32,419 nt of DNA from an uncultured Ruminococcus sp. (lineage in GTDB: Bacteria > Bacillota > Clostridia > Oscillospirales > Ruminococcaceae): positions 1 through 32,419 of the forward strand of contig CABQIF010000006.1 of assembly GCA_902464115.1 (NCBI GenBank), in the 5' to 3' direction. The position numbers and the translations under genes are program-made. The stretch's first letter is position 1, and each line of letters starts with the position of its first letter. The notes under the pieces are model-generated. The model was not told where the DNA came from. It did no database searches and saw only the letters and a list, made by a program, of their open reading frames with translations. Shown in pieces: positions 23,542 to 32,045 of the stretch.

Positions 23542-24444
23542 ATGCTGACGTTTCGCACGATTTCCATTTCTGACCGGGAATGGATTCAAAAAGCCTTGCA
23601 GCAGTCCCAGTATCAGGGCTGTGAATACAGCTTTGCCAATAACTTTGCGTGGTATCGGGGAAGCGATTCGAGAATTGCAGCGTTTCAGGGCTTTTATATC
23701 ATTGCGGCATTTGATACGCCGGACGGGATTCCGGATGTCACCGTTCCGAGTGGAAGCGGCGATTGGGACGCTCTGCTGCGGGAGTTGGTGGAAACGCTCT
23801 GCCCGAACGGCGAACCGCTGCGGTTTACAGGCGTGACTCGAGAAATGGCAGCGTTTTTGCAGCAGCGGTTTCCGGATGCGGTCTGGCAGCCTGACCCGGC
23901 GGCGTATGATTATATCTATCGAACAGAAGATTTGATTACGTTAAAGGGCAAACGCTACCACAAGAAACGCAATCACTTGCATCAATTTCAGGAGCGGTAT
24001 AACTGGACGTTTGCACCGCTGACAGCAGCAGACCAAGATGCTTGCATTGCATTCAGTGCTGCTCTGTACAATGAAAAAAAAGGCTACGATGACCGTTCCA
24101 GCATTGTGGAACAGTTTGCAATTCACACCTTTTTCACGCATTGGGACACGCTGGGGCTTTGCGGTGGAGTGTTGCGAGTAGATGGAAAATTAGTAGGCTT
24201 TTCGATTGGCGAACCGCTGAACCGAGATACTTTTGTGACGCACATTGAAAAGGCAGACGTTGCCTATCAGGGTTCATATACCGCTTTGACACAGGCATTT
24301 ACGGCACAGTTTGCAAAGGAGTATCGCTATATCAACCGGGAGGAAGATTTGGGCATTGCCGGTTTACGGCAGGCGAAAGCGTCTTATTATCCGGTGTATT
24401 TGCTGGAGAAAGGCGATTTGGTCATTCCAGCATCCATGCAATAA
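23542..24444 (+). CDS. DUF2156 (GNAT-fold, LPG-synthase C-terminal-like) protein
   Basis: 300 residues. The sequence fits the soluble DUF2156 family: RTISISDREWIQ at the N-terminus, FANNFAWYR, then YIYRTEDLITLKGKRYHKKRNHLHQF in the middle, and GKLVGFSIGEPLNRDTFVTHIEKAD and INREEDLGIAGLRQAKASYYPV near the end. These proteins carry two GNAT-like folds related to the C-terminal domain of lysyl-phosphatidylglycerol synthase, but without membrane helices. The substrate is unknown; aminoacyl transfer is possible. It starts 6 bases after tmk and belongs to the same unit. A weak GGGGG lies upstream of the ATG. Confidence 0.87.
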   Translation: MLTFRTISISDREWIQKALQQSQYQGCEYSFANNFAWYRGSDSRIAAFQGFYIIAAFDTPDGIPDVTVPSGSGDWDALLRELVETLCPNGEPLRFTGVTREMAAFLQQRFPDAVWQPDPAAYDYIYRTEDLITLKGKRYHKKRNHLHQFQERYNWTFAPLTAADQDACIAFSAALYNEKKGYDDRSSIVEQFAIHTFFTHWDTLGLCGGVLRVDGKLVGFSIGEPLNRDTFVTHIEKADVAYQGSYTALTQAFTAQFAKEYRYINREEDLGIAGLRQAKASYYPVYLLEKGDLVIPASMQ

Positions 24445-24460
24445 TTTACGCAACTGTAAA

Positions 24461-24491
24461 TGGTGGAGGCGACGAGCGTCGAACTCGCACC
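24461..24491 (-). pseudogene. tRNA 3'-end remnant (T-arm, acceptor 3' strand, CCA)
   Basis: Minus strand, from 24491: after GGT comes a T-arm GCGAG-TTCGACG-CTCGT with the invariant TTCGA loop bases and the closing G-C pair. Acceptor strand CGCCTCC, discriminator A and encoded CCA follow. No matching 5' acceptor (GGAGGCG), D-arm or anticodon arm exists upstream; that space is the ribosome site and start of the next gene on the opposite strand. It sits antisense inside an operon. tRNA 3' ends are common attachment sites, so it may mark an old integration or duplication; that is inference. Confidence 0.6.
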
Positions 24492-24523
24492 AAAATGAAC
24501 TTGAGAGAGAAAGGAACATTTTT

Positions 24524-25066
24524 ATGATTTATGTATTTTTAGCAGATGGATTTGAAGAAACTGAAGCAATCGCACCGATTGATATGCTTCGCCGTGCAAA
24601 AAAAGAAGTGGTAACCGTTGGCGTAACGGGAAAAGTTGTCACCAGTTCCCACGGTGTGCCAGTAACGGCAGACATCACACAGGATGAAATCCAGCTGAAT
24701 GACCAGCTGGAAATGATTGTGCTGCCGGGCGGAATGCCGGGCACATTGAACGAAGAAGCTTCCGAACAGGTACAGGCTGCCATCACCTATTGTGCAGAGC
24801 AGAACCGCTATTTGACTGCCATCTGTGCAGCTCCGTCCATTCTGGGACATCGGGGACTGTTGAACGGCAAGCATGCTGTCTGCTATCCGGGTTTTGAATC
24901 AGCCTTGACAGGTGCAGAAGTTGGAACACAAGGCGTTGTACAGGATGGAAACATCATCACCGCCAGAGGTGCAGGTGTTGCCATTGATTTTGGTTTGGCA
25001 TTGGTTGCAGCTCTCTGCGGTGCAGAAAAAAGTGCAGAGATTCGGAAGGGAATTGTATATGCCTGA
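24524..25066 (+). CDS. DJ-1/PfpI family protein (YajL/ThiJ-like)
   Basis: 180 residues, the usual length for the DJ-1 family. Motifs: N-terminal MIYVFLADGFEETEAIAPID with the conserved Glu that hydrogen-bonds the active-site Cys; the nucleophile-elbow Cys in AICAAPSILG; and TARGAGVAIDFGLALV near the end. The family includes glyoxalase III, chaperone and deglycase activities; the exact role here cannot be told from the sequence. The ATG at 24524 follows AAAGGAAC. It lies 79 bases after the DUF2156 gene, a gap that contains the tRNA remnant, and overlaps the next gene by 8 bases. Confidence 0.92.
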   Translation: MIYVFLADGFEETEAIAPIDMLRRAKKEVVTVGVTGKVVTSSHGVPVTADITQDEIQLNDQLEMIVLPGGMPGTLNEEASEQVQAAITYCAEQNRYLTAICAAPSILGHRGLLNGKHAVCYPGFESALTGAEVGTQGVVQDGNIITARGAGVAIDFGLALVAALCGAEKSAEIRKGIVYA

Positions 25067-25652
25067 ACAACAGACAAAAAAAGAACAACTCCGCCAGTAT
25101 TACCGCACGCTCCGCAAAGAACGCACGGTTCAGGAAAAACAACAGCTTGACCTTGTCATGCAGGAGCGGTTCTGTGCATCTGCCTGCTATCGGGACAGCA
25201 AAGTGCTGTTGCTCTATGCAGCAACCATTGCAGAACCAGAAACTGAATGGATTTTATCGCAGGCGTTACAGGATGAAAAGATTGTAGGATTGCCGAAATG
25301 TCTGCCGGAACGGCAGATGGTGTTTTGTCAGGTAACGAATTCCCAGCAGCTGCATCGGGGTGCATACGGCATTTTAGAGCCGGATGCAGCTTGCCCGCCC
25401 CTCGAATCGCTGCCGGAAACAGGCTGCGTTTGTCTTGTTCCGGGGCTGGCATTTGACCGGGCAGGGTATCGTCTGGGCTATGGCGGCGGCTATTATGACC
25501 GATTTTTGCAGCAGCATCCGCAGTTGATTCGGGTCGGTTATTGCCCGTCGATGCACGTTGCAGAAACTTTACCGAGAGAAGAAACTGATTGCCCCGTGCA
25601 ATATTTAATTACAGAACAAACAGAGGAGGAATTGTATGGATCAGGAACATAA
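25059..25652 (+). CDS. 5-formyltetrahydrofolate cyclo-ligase
   Basis: 197 residues. It converts 5-formyl-THF to 5,10-methenyl-THF with ATP, returning folate to the one-carbon pool. The family hallmark GYGGGYYDRFL is near 150, preceded by VPGLAFDRAGYRLG; the N-terminal basic helix KKEQLRQYYRTLRKER and the ATP-site region also fit. The start overlaps the DJ-1 gene by 8 bases and the stop overlaps mltG by 17 bases, so the three are tightly coupled. Position in a run with folate-dependent thyX upstream is sensible, since ThyX consumes methylene-THF. Confidence 0.93.
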   Translation: MPEQQTKKEQLRQYYRTLRKERTVQEKQQLDLVMQERFCASACYRDSKVLLLYAATIAEPETEWILSQALQDEKIVGLPKCLPERQMVFCQVTNSQQLHRGAYGILEPDAACPPLESLPETGCVCLVPGLAFDRAGYRLGYGGGYYDRFLQQHPQLIRVGYCPSMHVAETLPREETDCPVQYLITEQTEEELYGSGT

Positions 25653-27282
25653 GACCGACTCGCAGGAACGGGATGCCCTTTTGCGGGAAATTCTCGATGA
25701 TACCAGCCCGAACCGTCCAGCTGCAAAATCACCGCAGCGTCCGCCCGTTTCTCATGCAGCGGAAGAAGAACCCGTTCCGGTGGTTTCTCACGCTGTGGAA
25801 AACAGTGCACCGGTTTCCCACGCAGCACCTACACCCAGTCCAGAGCCAGCAGCACCACCGATTGACCCACGGGATGCCGACCTGCCAGAACCCGACTGGA
25901 ACATTGGCAGCACACAGGCATTTCAGACCAATACGGGCGGAAAACATGCTGCTCCGGTAAAGACATATTCTGCTGCGGAAACGGCACAGCTCTATGAAGA
26001 TTTAGACGGCATCAGCCAGCAAGAGCCAGCACCTGTTCTGCCACAGCAGCAGAAGAAAAAGAAGAAAAAGAAAAAACGGCGGAAGGGCAGAGTGCTGTCC
26101 GCATTGATCATTACGTTTGCAGTCATTGCGATTTCCGTTGTGGTTTCCGCTCTGACCATGACGTTTGGTCGGGATTTGCTGGGCATTAATAACGATACGA
26201 AAACCCGTATTGTAGACATTCCGTCCGGCTCGAACACGAGTGAAATTGCCGACATTCTGAAAGAAGCTGGCATCATCAGCCATCCGAAAGTATTTACATT
26301 CTTTGCAGGAAGAAGTGATAAAGATGGGCAGTTCACCGCTGGCGAACATGAACTCCGTCCGGATATGGCATATGAAACCATCTTTGAAGAGCTGGCATCT
26401 CCGGCGATGAACGAAGCCGGAACGGTACAGATCGCATTTCCGGAGGGCATCAACCTGCGGGAAGCAGCTGACATGCTGGAGAGTACGGGCGTTTGCAAGG
26501 CAGAAGAATTTCTGGAATTTTTCAACAAGAATGCAAAATACGGCTATACGTATGAATCCCACCTGCCGAGCTTTGTCAATGAAAAATTCTATCCGATGGA
26601 AGGCTATTTGTTCCCGGACACCTATATTTTCTATGAAGATATGGATGTAGACTTGGTGTGCCAAAAGATTCTGGAAAACTTCAACAGCAAGATCACACCG
26701 GAATACTACGAACGAATGGACGAACTGAATCTGTCTTTGGATCAGACCTTGACGCTGGCATCCATGATTCAGGCAGAAGCCGGAACGGTGGATCAGATGA
26801 CGAAAATTTCTTCTGTATTCTGGAATCGGTTGAACCATTCGAACGAATACCCGAAGTTGCAGTCTGACCCAACCACCAACTATGTGGAAGATGTCATCAA
26901 GCCAAATATCAAAAAGGCAGATCCGGAACTGTATGCAGCGTATGATACCTATCAGTCCAACGGCTTACCGCCGGGGGCAATCTGCAATCCGGGCATGGAT
27001 GCAATCCGGGCAGCCCTGTATCCAGCAGAAACGGATTATTATTACTTCTATTCCAACCTGGATACAAAGGAAACCTATTTCAGCCGTACCTTGCAGGAAC
27101 ACGAAGCCATTATGGAAAAGGTAGAACGGACTCGTCAACCAGCAGTGACCACGAAGGACAGTCAGGAAGAAACACAGGTTGTCTTTGGCGTGGGAACGAG
27201 CGTTGCAACAGAACCGCCAACGGATGAATACGGCAATTTGCTGACGACCACAGAAACACAATCGGAAGAGAATGGGGAATAA
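25636..27282 (+). CDS. mltG: Endolytic murein transglycosylase MltG
   Basis: 548 residues. MltG cleaves nascent glycan strands next to the membrane. A cytoplasmic N-terminal region of about 150 residues is disordered, Pro/Ala-rich, with three VSHA-type repeats, followed by an unbroken Lys run (140-147) that precedes the single membrane helix (153-175). Outside the membrane: a LysM-like subdomain (about 188-250), then the YceG catalytic domain with EGYLFPDTYIF (322-332), MIQAEAG (catalytic Glu381) and LQSDPTTNY (408-416). The C-terminal tail is Thr/Glu-rich. The long cytoplasmic extension is unlike the short tail of E. coli MltG. Gene order with a U32 protein resembles yrrL and the yrrN-yrrO genes of Bacillus subtilis. 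Confidence 0.94.
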   Translation: MDQEHKTDSQERDALLREILDDTSPNRPAAKSPQRPPVSHAAEEEPVPVVSHAVENSAPVSHAAPTPSPEPAAPPIDPRDADLPEPDWNIGSTQAFQTNTGGKHAAPVKTYSAAETAQLYEDLDGISQQEPAPVLPQQQKKKKKKKKRRKGRVLSALIITFAVIAISVVVSALTMTFGRDLLGINNDTKTRIVDIPSGSNTSEIADILKEAGIISHPKVFTFFAGRSDKDGQFTAGEHELRPDMAYETIFEELASPAMNEAGTVQIAFPEGINLREAADMLESTGVCKAEEFLEFFNKNAKYGYTYESHLPSFVNEKFYPMEGYLFPDTYIFYEDMDVDLVCQKILENFNSKITPEYYERMDELNLSLDQTLTLASMIQAEAGTVDQMTKISSVFWNRLNHSNEYPKLQSDPTTNYVEDVIKPNIKKADPELYAAYDTYQSNGLPPGAICNPGMDAIRAALYPAETDYYYFYSNLDTKETYFSRTLQEHEAIMEKVERTRQPAVTTKDSQEETQVVFGVGTSVATEPPTDEYGNLLTTTETQSEENGE

Positions 27283-28516
27283 AAAAAGCATGAACATCAG
27301 AAAACCAGAGGTATTAGCACCAGCAGGGGACTGGGAACGATTTCAGTTTGCCTTGCAATATGGTGCGGATGCCATCTATTTGGGCGGAAAGCAATTTACC
27401 ATGCGAGCAGCACCGGCGAATTTCACGGTGGAACAGCTTGCAGCAGCGGTGCAGCTTGCCCATGCAAAGGGTGTCAAGGTCTATCTGACCTGCAACACCT
27501 TGCCACACAATGCAGACTTACCGCAGTTCCTGCCCTATTTGCGAGAGATGGCAGAAACGGGCATTGATGCGGTGATTGTTGCCGACTTGGGCTTGCTGGC
27601 ATTGATTCGGAAAACACTGCCGGATTTGGAGATTCACATGTCCACACAAATGGGCATCGTCAACTATGAAACTGCAAATGCGCTCTATGATTTGGGCGTG
27701 AAACGGGTTGTCTTAGCAAGAGAACTCTCCCTCGAAGAAATCGCAGAGATTCGGGCGAAAACCCCAGCAGATTTGGAATTGGAAGCATTTGTCCACGGGG
27801 CAATGTGCGTATCTTTCTCCGGACGTTGCCTGCTATCTGCTTATCTGACGGGACGGGATGCGAATCAGGGGGCTTGCGCCCAGCCGTGCCGCTGGAAGTA
27901 TCACCTGATGGAAGAAACCCGTCCGGGACAGTATTTTCCAGTGGAAGAACACGACGAGGGAACGTATATCATGAATGCAAAAGACCTCTGCATGATCGAC
28001 CACATTCCGGAGCTGCTGGCTGCTGGTGTGGATAGCCTGAAATTGGAGGGAAGAGCGAAGTCCTCGTATTATGTAGCAGTCGTAACGAATGCCTATCGTT
28101 CTGCCGTGGATGCTTATTTACAGCAGCCGGAGGGCTTTGTCCTGCCGGAATGGATTCGGGAAGAAGTGTACAAAGTCAGTCACCGTGGATACTGCACGGG
28201 CTTTTTCTTCGGAAAGCCAGAGGCAGGACAGCGGTATACCGACAACAGTTATGACCGCAGCTTTGATGTCATTGCCATTGCAGACGACTGGCGGGATGGA
28301 ATGCTGTATGTGACCCAGCGAAACCGGTTCTTCGCAGAAGATACTGTGGAACTGCTTGCACCGGAACGGCAGCCGATTACCATTCCCCTGAATGGTAATC
28401 TGTTCGATGAAGCAGGAGAACGGATTACCGTTGCCAATCATGCAATGATGGCATGTGCATTTCCGTGTCCGGTTGCAGTGCCAAAGGGAACAATTGTCCG
28501 GAAACGGGCAGAATAA
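27272..28516 (+). CDS. Peptidase U32 family protein, probable tRNA hydroxylation protein (TrhP-like)
   Basis: 414 residues from ATG 27272 (overlapping mltG by 11 bases), or 408 from ATG 27290; the ribosome sites do not decide. The N-terminus KPEVLAPAGDWERFQFALQYGADAIYLGG and the signature LEAFVHGAMCVSFSGRCLLS are definitive for U32, with four conserved Cys including GACAQPCRW. Despite the name, characterised relatives (TrhP/YegQ, RlhA) install hydroxyl groups on tRNA U34 or 23S rRNA using prephenate and an iron-sulfur cluster. The mltG neighbourhood favours the TrhP/YrrO group. A strong terminator follows, ending the thyX-led gene run. Confidence 0.9.
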   Translation: MGNKKSMNIRKPEVLAPAGDWERFQFALQYGADAIYLGGKQFTMRAAPANFTVEQLAAAVQLAHAKGVKVYLTCNTLPHNADLPQFLPYLREMAETGIDAVIVADLGLLALIRKTLPDLEIHMSTQMGIVNYETANALYDLGVKRVVLARELSLEEIAEIRAKTPADLELEAFVHGAMCVSFSGRCLLSAYLTGRDANQGACAQPCRWKYHLMEETRPGQYFPVEEHDEGTYIMNAKDLCMIDHIPELLAAGVDSLKLEGRAKSSYYVAVVTNAYRSAVDAYLQQPEGFVLPEWIREEVYKVSHRGYCTGFFFGKPEAGQRYTDNSYDRSFDVIAIADDWRDGMLYVTQRNRFFAEDTVELLAPERQPITIPLNGNLFDEAGERITVANHAMMACAFPCPVAVPKGTIVRKRAE

Positions 28517-28525
28517 TTGCAAAGC

Positions 28526-28565
28526 AAAAGTCGACAGGTGCAGACGATGCACTTGTCGGCTTTTT
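28526..28565 (+). terminator. Terminator after the U32 gene
   Basis: Stem CGACAGGTGCA/TGCACTTGTCG (one G-U pair) with a 5-base loop; AAAAG and CTTTT extend it, then further T residues follow. Confidence 0.9.
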
Positions 28566-28566
28566 G

Positions 28567-28755
28567 TTTTCTCGGGAAAATCCCTTTGAAATTTGGACAG
28601 GTTGTTAAAAATAGGCGGATGTTGTTTGTGCAAGTTTCACATTTTTTTCAAGAGTTGTTCTATTTTTAAGTTTGCTTTCAGAAATAGTCGCTACAATGAA
28701 AAACAGAAAGACAGCCATTCAGGTCGTGTAAACGGAAAAAAAGGAGCGATTACCT
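28567..28755 (+). other. Upstream region of the dockerin/beta-helix gene
   Basis: AT-rich and non-coding. A TACAAT at 28692-28697 could be a -10 box, but the best -35 candidates are poorly matched or wrongly spaced, which would fit activator or alternative-sigma control. AAGGAG precedes the ATG at 28756 by about 9 bases. Confidence 0.4.
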
Positions 28756-31700
28756 ATGAAACAAGCAAAAAAACGGTTTGGCAGAGGTGCAGTTGCCAGT
28801 CTGTTCTGTGCAACAGTTTTAGCAGCCAGCCTTCCGGCATTGCCGGCAGCAGCCTCCACACTGGCAGGCGATGTGAATTTAGATGGCAGCGTGAACCTCA
28901 GTGACGTGGTTGCGATGCAGCAATATTTATTACAGGAACGGACACTCTCCGCAGAAGCTGGAGAAAATGCCGATTACAATGCAGATGGCGTTTGCAATGT
29001 TATTGACTTGGCAATGATCAAGCGGACGGTTCTGCAAACAAATCCGGTCAGTGATGCGATCGCCATTCATCTCAGCGACAGCGGTATTACCGTAGAAAAT
29101 GACACAAAGGGCGTGACGAGTGTCAGCGGAAAGGCCGTTACCATCTCTGCTTCCGGTTCGTATACCGTAGATGGCAGTATGGCAGATGGACAGATTCTGG
29201 TCAACATTCCGGATACAACTGCGGATGCCGATGATGTGGAATTGATTCTGAACAATGTAACAATGACTTCCTCCACAGGTGCACCGTGTATCTATACACA
29301 GTCGGCAGTCAAGACAAAGTTGACGGTTACCGGAACAAATACTTTTACCGATACAGCAACCGAAGCCAACGCAGATACCAGCGGTGTGATTTATGCGGAT
29401 GGCAAGTTGACCGTGACAAAAAATAGTACGGGTACGTTGCAGGTTACTTCTTCGATGAATGCAGGCTTGTATGCAACAAAGAATATCAACCTGAATGGCG
29501 GTACAATTGCGGTAAATACAGACGTAGACAGCACTTCAGATGCAGATGCCATTAAGACGAAAAAGACCTTGACGGTAGAGGGTGCAACCGTAACCGTTGA
29601 CGCTTCCGCAGATGGCTTGAAGTCCACAAAGGAACTGGTCAATATTGTTTCCGGTAATGTCAGTGTCAAGGCTGGAAATGATGCAATACAGGCTGCAACG
29701 GACATCAATATTTCTGGTGGTACAGTCGTTGCAGGCGGTGACCGTGGATTCCGGTTGGATGACGGCGGAAAGCTGAACATCACGGGCGGTGATGTACTGG
29801 CAACGGCAACCGATTATCAGATCACCAACAGCACCGACAGTCTGGCAACGGTTGACCTCAGCGGATGTACGCAGGGTGTGATGATGCTGGACTTTGCAGC
29901 AGAGCAGGCAAAGAAACAGCCGATTACGGTGCAGCAGAATGATAAGACCGTTTATGAAATGACTACGAACAAAAAGTGCAGCTATGCCCTTCTCAGCGGC
30001 AGCGGCTTGACGGCTTCCGGCAGCTATACCACAGCGGTAAATGGTGCTGCACAGGGACACACGCCATCCGGTAGTACTGCACAGGAGAGCAACTTTGTGA
30101 TGAGCGGAACGGCAACTGAATTTTATCAGGTTGCAGCAACCGGAACGGTTGTCACACCAACAGATGATACTGCTGTTGCGACGATTTCTTACAGCAACAG
30201 TGGCGTGCAGCTGTTGAACGCTTCGGGCAAGGATGTTTCCGCCTCGAATAGCAGTGGGATCGCTGTAGACGGCAGCACTGTAACACTGACGCAGCCGGCA
30301 ACGGTAGACGTTACTGGGGAAAGCAGCAATGCTCGCATCGTGGTCAATGTAGATAAAACCACATATGCAAATGGCATTGTGGAATTGTGCTTGAAAAATG
30401 TAACGCTCAGCAATGCAACCGCAGCACCGATTTATGTAGAAGCAATTGGCGATGAAGTCGTTCTGAACAGCTCCAGCGGAACAGTGAATACAATTTCAGA
30501 CGGAACAAGCCATACCGATACATATGTAGACAGTGACGGCGTTACCAATCCCGTCAACGGTGCAGTGTTCTCTCGGGATGACATGAAGTTGAAAGGCTCT
30601 GGCAGCCTGACCATCAACGGCAATACAGAAGATGGTCTGGTCTGCAAGAATGACCTGAAACTGTATAATGGAACGATTACCGTTACTGCAAAGGACGATG
30701 CAATCCGTGGCAATGACAGCATTACCATCGGCAACGCCTCTGCAACAGATTACAAGAATTTGAAAGTAACTGCAACTTCTACCGCAGGCGATGCTTTTAA
30801 GACGAAAGACACCGATACCACCAGCGGAAAGGGTTATTTGACCATTAACGGCGGTACGGTTCAGGCAACGGCTTATGCAGACGCATTCCATTCTTCACAG
30901 ACGCTGACTGTCAACGGCGGGGACATCAATATTCAAACCACTTGTCCGGCTTCTAACAGCAATACTGGCGGTTGGGGCGGATTCCCAGGCGGTGGCGGAG
31001 ATGGAAACGCCGATAAGACAGACATCAGTGCAAAGGGCTTGAAGGCTGGCTGCACCGATGACAATAACAACACCATTGAAGGAAATATTACGATTGCCGG
31101 TGGTATGATTACGATTGACTCCACGGATGACAGCGTACACGCAACCAATATTACCGTGACAGGTGGTACAGTCACCGCAGCTACGGGCGATGATGGCATG
31201 CATGCTGATAACAAGCTGGACATTCAGGCAGGAACGGTAACCATTACGAAATCCTATGAAGGTCTGGAAGCCGCAGATCTACAGATCAATGGCGGTAATA
31301 TTCATGTCAACGCTTCTGATGATGGCTTGAATGCCGCAGGCGGCAACGACAGCTCCGGCAACAATGGCAGCTGGGGCGGTGGCGGCTGGGGAGGCGGTAT
31401 GAGCTCCTCCACTGGAACGATGACCATCAATGACGGCTATCTGGTTGTTCGGGCAGAAGGTGACGGTCTGGACTCCAACGGTGACTTGATCGTCAATGGT
31501 GGTACAGTTCTGGTTTATGGCCCAACAACCGGCGGTAATGGCATCTTCGACAAGGGCGATGGCAACTATACGTTCCAGATTAACGGCGGTACTGTTTGGG
31601 GCTGCGGCAGCAGTGATATGTTTGAAACACCGAACGCAACGTATCTTTCCGGAACAGTTTCTGCAACCGCAGGGGCAACCTTTGCGGCAGCAGATGCATC

Positions 31701-31929
31701 CGGCAATGTTTCCAGCATTATGACTGTTCCATCTGATATGAACATGAGCAATGCGATGTTGTTTTATTGTGGCAGCGATGTCAGCAGCGTTGGACTTTAT
31801 AGCGGTGGTACTTATAGCGGCGGCACAATGAATGCCGATGGCTATGCAACCGGCGGAACGCTGAGCGGTGGCAGCAGTGTTTCCAATTTCAGTGGCGGTG
31901 GAAATAACCGCCCGGGTGGACGCTGGTAA
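28756..31929 (+). CDS. Very large secreted dockerin protein with two Cthe_2159-type beta-helix domains
   Basis: 1057 residues. Signal peptide (about 1-34); type I dockerin at the N-terminus (39-95) with two canonical calcium loops, DVNLDGSVNLSD (39-50) and DYNADGVCNVID (73-84); then two Cthe_2159-like regions (about 105-480 and 490-985), each opening with I.YS/LSDSGI...V...G..VTIS/TLT and continuing through right-handed-helix repeats such as INGGT and DDG/ADGL. Glycine-rich inserts GGWGGFPGGGG and GGGGWGGGMSS interrupt the second. The C-terminus is Gly/Ser-rich and ends RPGGRW. Cthe_2159 of Clostridium thermocellum binds cellulose and acidic pectin; this protein should therefore be a non-catalytic polysaccharide binder on a cellulosome-like scaffold. 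N-terminal dockerins are less common than C-terminal ones. No catalytic residues are recognised. Confidence 0.88.
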   Translation: MKQAKKRFGRGAVASLFCATVLAASLPALPAAASTLAGDVNLDGSVNLSDVVAMQQYLLQERTLSAEAGENADYNADGVCNVIDLAMIKRTVLQTNPVSDAIAIHLSDSGITVENDTKGVTSVSGKAVTISASGSYTVDGSMADGQILVNIPDTTADADDVELILNNVTMTSSTGAPCIYTQSAVKTKLTVTGTNTFTDTATEANADTSGVIYADGKLTVTKNSTGTLQVTSSMNAGLYATKNINLNGGTIAVNTDVDSTSDADAIKTKKTLTVEGATVTVDASADGLKSTKELVNIVSGNVSVKAGNDAIQAATDINISGGTVVAGGDRGFRLDDGGKLNITGGDVLATATDYQITNSTDSLATVDLSGCTQGVMMLDFAAEQAKKQPITVQQNDKTVYEMTTNKKCSYALLSGSGLTASGSYTTAVNGAAQGHTPSGSTAQESNFVMSGTATEFYQVAATGTVVTPTDDTAVATISYSNSGVQLLNASGKDVSASNSSGIAVDGSTVTLTQPATVDVTGESSNARIVVNVDKTTYANGIVELCLKNVTLSNATAAPIYVEAIGDEVVLNSSSGTVNTISDGTSHTDTYVDSDGVTNPVNGAVFSRDDMKLKGSGSLTINGNTEDGLVCKNDLKLYNGTITVTAKDDAIRGNDSITIGNASATDYKNLKVTATSTAGDAFKTKDTDTTSGKGYLTINGGTVQATAYADAFHSSQTLTVNGGDINIQTTCPASNSNTGGWGGFPGGGGDGNADKTDISAKGLKAGCTDDNNNTIEGNITIAGGMITIDSTDDSVHATNITVTGGTVTAATGDDGMHADNKLDIQAGTVTITKSYEGLEAADLQINGGNIHVNASDDGLNAAGGNDSSGNNGSWGGGGWGGGMSSSTGTMTINDGYLVVRAEGDGLDSNGDLIVNGGTVLVYGPTTGGNGIFDKGDGNYTFQINGGTVWGCGSSDMFETPNATYLSGTVSATAGATFAAADASGNVSSIMTVPSDMNMSNAMLFYCGSDVSSVGLYSGGTYSGGTMNADGYATGGTLSGGSSVSNFSGGGNNRPGGRW

Positions 31930-31940
31930 AGAATTCTTTT

Positions 31941-31969
31941 TTGCAAACTCGATTACCATCTAATATACT
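31941..31969 (+). promoter_or_regulatory. Promoter-like sequence just after the dockerin gene
   Basis: TTGCAA (31941-31946), 17-bp spacer, TATACT (31964-31969). Transcription would start near 31976, exactly where the following hairpin begins, so this could supply the downstream RNA only by reading through that hairpin. Confidence 0.45.
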
Positions 31970-31976
31970 ACTCTAC

Positions 31977-32015
31977 AAAAAGCCGTCCTGTGCAATGCGT
32001 ACAGGACGGCTTTTT
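31977..32015 (+). terminator. Terminator after the dockerin/beta-helix gene
   Basis: A perfect 15-bp stem (31977-31991 with 32001-32015), AAAAAGCCGTCCTGT paired with its complement around a 9-base loop, with T5 inside the right arm. It starts 48 bases after the stop codon. Confidence 0.9.
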
Positions 32016-32045
32016 ATAAATGGAATAATTGGCTGTAGAATGCAA

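Noticed and set aside
29391..31959. Long minus-strand frames opposite the beta-helix gene
   Set aside because: Repetitive codon use in the large gene leaves the opposite strand open; no start signals are present.
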